From positions 1 through 24,057 of the forward strand of contig CAAENU010000188.1 of assembly GCA_900757415.1 (NCBI GenBank): 24,057 nt of DNA, read 5' to 3'. This document shows, in pieces, positions 22,250-24,057 of this stretch (positions are counted from its first letter, which is position 1; every line of letters begins with the position of its first letter). Origin of the DNA: an uncultured Oscillospiraceae bacterium (GTDB taxonomy: Bacteria; Bacillota; Clostridia; Oscillospirales; Oscillospiraceae). The position numbers and the translations under genes were made by a program. The notes under the pieces are model-generated. The model made no database searches. It was not told the origin of the DNA and saw nothing but the letters and a program-made list of their open reading frames with translations.

Positions 22250-23131
22250 ATGGCAAATTTGAGTGAATTGATTCGGCAGAAGGAGCAGCAGACCGAGGAG
22301 TGGAAGCAGCGGAAGGCAGATGAGCGCGATAGCCTTAACGAGATGAATGACGCCGCCGCACTGCGTGTGACGGAGAGTACCGGCGCATTCCTGCACTATT
22401 TGGATGTACAGGCGGACAACCCGCGTTTCAGCGCGTCCAATGTGCTGCTGGCGATGGAGCAGAACCCCGAGGTGACGGTGTTCAACAGCGTGAAGGGATG
22501 GAATGGGCTGAACCGTAACGTCATGCGGGAGGAAGTGGGCATGAAGATCCGCGTGGGCGATACCTATGTCAGGGACGGACGGCAGTATCGCGGCTACAAG
22601 GTGGGGCGTGTGTTTGACATCTCCCAGACCACTGGGCGCGGACAGCCGGCAAAGCGTCAGTTGGCAGACGGCAGCGATGCCATGAGCAAAGCGCTGTACC
22701 AGCTTCTGATGGTGTCGCCTGTCCCCGTTGTGACCGGCGATGCCCGTGGGCAGGATGCGCTGTATGACCCCAATCAGCAGCAGATCATCGTCAGCGGGTA
22801 TATTTCGGACAGCGCGGCGTTCCGCGCGTTGAGCCGCGAGATCGTCCATGCGGGTATTCATGATCATGGGAACTTCCCCTATTATAGTCGTGAGTCCTGT
22901 GCGTTGGGCGCGGATAGCGTCAGCTATATGCTCTGCCGCAGCTATGGCGTTCCCTGCGACAGACCTAAGCCCGTAGGGCTTGTGGAAATGTTTGATGGAC
23001 TGGAAGCACGTGACAGGATGGGGGTTATTGCTGATTTTCAGCAGACCTTTTCCGCGCAGCGCGCCGCCATCCAGCGCGGTCTTGCACCACAGCAGCAGGA
23101 AAAGAAACAGGAGCAGAGCGTAGAGAGATGA
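22250..23131 (+). CDS. ArdC/LtrC-like protein with degenerate peptidase motif
   Basis: 293-aa protein. The N-terminal ~110 residues (NPRFSASNVLLAMEQNPEVT, FNSVKGWNGLNRNVMREEVG) match the ArdC-type ssDNA-binding domain found in LtrC-like conjugation proteins. The C-terminal part (SREIVHAGIHDHG, then GADSVSYMLCRSYGV) aligns with the zincin-like domain, but the first His of HExxH is Arg here, so peptidase activity is doubtful. ATG at 22250 follows ATAGGAG, which overlaps the pcfB stop. The tail is EKKQEQSVER. In relatives such proteins precede the coupling protein and may protect entering DNA. Confidence 0.8.
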   Translation: MANLSELIRQKEQQTEEWKQRKADERDSLNEMNDAAALRVTESTGAFLHYLDVQADNPRFSASNVLLAMEQNPEVTVFNSVKGWNGLNRNVMREEVGMKIRVGDTYVRDGRQYRGYKVGRVFDISQTTGRGQPAKRQLADGSDAMSKALYQLLMVSPVPVVTGDARGQDALYDPNQQQIIVSGYISDSAAFRALSREIVHAGIHDHGNFPYYSRESCALGADSVSYMLCRSYGVPCDRPKPVGLVEMFDGLEARDRMGVIADFQQTFSAQRAAIQRGLAPQQQEKKQEQSVER

Positions 23132-23139
23132 GCAAAAAT

Positions 23140-23168
23140 TTGACGGCAGATATTTATGACCACATAAT
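23140..23168 (+). promoter_or_regulatory. Predicted promoter upstream of the lipoprotein gene
   Basis: TTGACG (23140-23145), 17-bp spacer, CATAAT (23163-23168). It lies in the 70-bp gap before the lipoprotein start, 33 bp upstream of it, and suggests separate transcription of the surface and secretion genes. Confidence 0.6.
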
Positions 23169-23201
23169 GGGGGTATCTTAAAACGAAGGGATGATGTTAC
23201 A

Positions 23202-23987
23202 ATGAAACGAACAATTTTCTGCGTGGCTCTGATCCTTTGCATGGCGATCATGGCGGGCTGTGCAGCGCAAGGATCGGGCAAGACACAGACACCGATTTCC
23301 GCAAAGGCAGAACTGACCTCGGCGCAGAAAGCCGATGATACGGCAGAAGTGGCGACCGCGTTACTGCCATCGCAGACGGTGGAAGAAAACAGCAAAACCG
23401 AGGACAGTGCGGACGCGCCGCTGCCTATCGAGCGGGCAAATGCATCAGAAAATACGGATAACGCCGCAGAAAAGCAGCCTGCACCCGCTGAAACGGCACC
23501 GCCCGCTGCACCGAAAGAGCCGGCGACACCCGCGCCTGTGCCGGAGGATACACCTGCTCCCGCACCCACGCCGGCACCTGCACAGAAACCGGCAGAGAAA
23601 CAGGAGGAACAACCTGCGCCTGTGCCTACGCCCGAACCTACGCCCACGCCGAAGCCTGCCGCCAGCGGGAACATCTACTCCATCGCGGAGGCCATTCAAG
23701 CGGGCAACGAGTACGCAAGAGCGCAGTACGGCGTGACCATCGACACCAGCATGACCGCGGCCAACTCCAGCTACTTCCCTGGCACGGCAGACAGCGTGGC
23801 ATGGCTGGCGGAGAATGGCGGGCAGGCGGCACTGACCGCCGCCGTAAAGGGTAACGTGGACGCCACCTTCGCCTGCCTCGCCGCCATGGACGGCGCGGAA
23901 ACGGTCAGCGCGTATGCGCGGTTCAACTGCACCGCCCGCTATGATGCGGCATCGGACGAGTACATCGTGGTGGTGCTGTACGGATAA
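23202..23987 (+). CDS. Proline-rich lipoprotein
   Basis: 261-aa exported protein. A type II signal peptide (MKRTIFCVALILCMAIMAGC) has the lipobox ending at Cys20. Residues ~85-155 are a Pro/Ala/Glu/Thr-rich linker of the kind that spans peptidoglycan. The final ~105 residues form a small globular domain (SIAEAIQAGNEYARAQYGVT, TFACLAAMDGAETVSAYARF) with no family I can name. ATG follows AAGGGATG. It has its own predicted promoter and a terminator just after it. The location at the start of the expected secretion genes suggests a surface role such as mating-channel support or exclusion; this is inference. Confidence 0.8.
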   Translation: MKRTIFCVALILCMAIMAGCAAQGSGKTQTPISAKAELTSAQKADDTAEVATALLPSQTVEENSKTEDSADAPLPIERANASENTDNAAEKQPAPAETAPPAAPKEPATPAPVPEDTPAPAPTPAPAQKPAEKQEEQPAPVPTPEPTPTPKPAASGNIYSIAEAIQAGNEYARAQYGVTIDTSMTAANSSYFPGTADSVAWLAENGGQAALTAAVKGNVDATFACLAAMDGAETVSAYARFNCTARYDAASDEYIVVVLYG

Positions 23988-24007
23988 ACCAACTGAATAC
24001 CCGACCG

Positions 24008-24038
24008 AAAGACCGACAGCGTGAGCTGCCGGTCTTTT
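24008..24038 (+). terminator. Intrinsic terminator-like hairpin after the lipoprotein gene
   Basis: Stem AAAGACCG(A)CAGC/GCTG(C)CGGTCTTT with loop GTGA and one A-C mismatch, followed by TTTT. A ribosome binding site-like GGGAGAAAGGA begins 7 bp later at the window edge, so another gene probably starts just outside. Confidence 0.7.
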
Positions 24039-24057
24039 GCGTTGGGAGAAAGGACGA

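Larger units (their letters stand above)
2960..24057 (+). mobile_element. Integrative and conjugative element (left ~21 kb), inserted in sigK
   Basis: All genes from 3254 onward are co-directional and belong to the Tn1549/CTn-like ICE repertoire of Clostridia: DUF6017 initiator, ParA, ParB, LPD28 and YodL proteins, giant N6-methylase/SNF2 helicase, TnpV, DUF3848, DUF3991-Toprim, MobC, MobA relaxase, PcfB and ArdC/LtrC-like protein. Type IV secretion genes and the recombinase normally follow and are not in the window, so the right boundary is unknown. A GNAT pair at 18147-18888 looks like later cargo. Confidence 0.88.

Noticed and set aside
23480..23660. Short CCNGCNCC-type repeats that could suggest a repeat array
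   Set aside because: They are codons of a Pro/Ala-rich linker with no spacers of regular length; not a CRISPR.
22082..23674. Long minus-strand frame (530 codons) opposite the ArdC-like and lipoprotein genes
   Set aside because: It is antisense to two well-supported genes, Gly/Ala/Val low complexity from the Pro-rich repeat, with no recognisable family.

Overview
The window comes from a GC-rich, spore-forming member of the Clostridia. The gene content and the SigK pro-sequence fit an Oscillospiraceae/Flavonifractor-like gut bacterium; this is inferred from recognised protein families, not from a search. It joins a short piece of host chromosome (1 to about 2,960) to the left part of a large integrative and conjugative element (about 2,960 to the end).

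Host segment. A partial tRNA-Leu(GAG) with a near-perfect promoter lies on the minus strand. Next comes a minus-strand pepT-ilvA pair (peptidase T, threonine ammonia-lyase with ACT domain) with one promoter and one terminator. Divergent from pepT is the 5' end of sigK, the late mother-cell sporulation sigma factor. Its reading frame is cut after residue 67, in the conserved LRLVAHIIKK segment.

Element segment, all genes on the plus strand. A replication/partition block comes first: a DUF6017-type initiator with a 15-bp iteron-like array in its linker, then ParA and ParB. An accessory block follows, with LPD28, YodL and other polyvalent-protein domains and a broken PAPS-reductase-like gene. 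A giant ArdC-like/N6-methylase/SNF2-helicase polyprotein is next. It is split over two frames that meet exactly at an A_AAA_AAG slippery heptamer between two hairpins, and a TnpV gene is nested out of frame in its linker. Two small conserved proteins (one DUF3848) and an AT-rich GNAT cargo pair follow. The transfer block holds a DUF3991/Toprim protein, a candidate oriT, MobC, a MOB-P relaxase, PcfB, an ArdC/LtrC-like protein and a proline-rich lipoprotein. The coupling protein, VirB4/VirB6-like channel genes, recombinase and 3' half of sigK would lie beyond the window.

How it fits together. The replication and Par genes would maintain the excised circle. MobC/MobA would nick oriT, PcfB would link the relaxosome to the coupling protein, and the polyvalent proteins are candidates for protecting incoming DNA. 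Thirteen of nineteen element proteins end in Arg, and a KKERGEER-like tail recurs on unrelated proteins. Intrinsic-terminator hairpins sit just upstream of several ribosome binding sites, which suggests attenuation or antitermination. The insertion in sigK makes the element a possible conjugative counterpart of the skin elements, whose excision restores sigK during sporulation.
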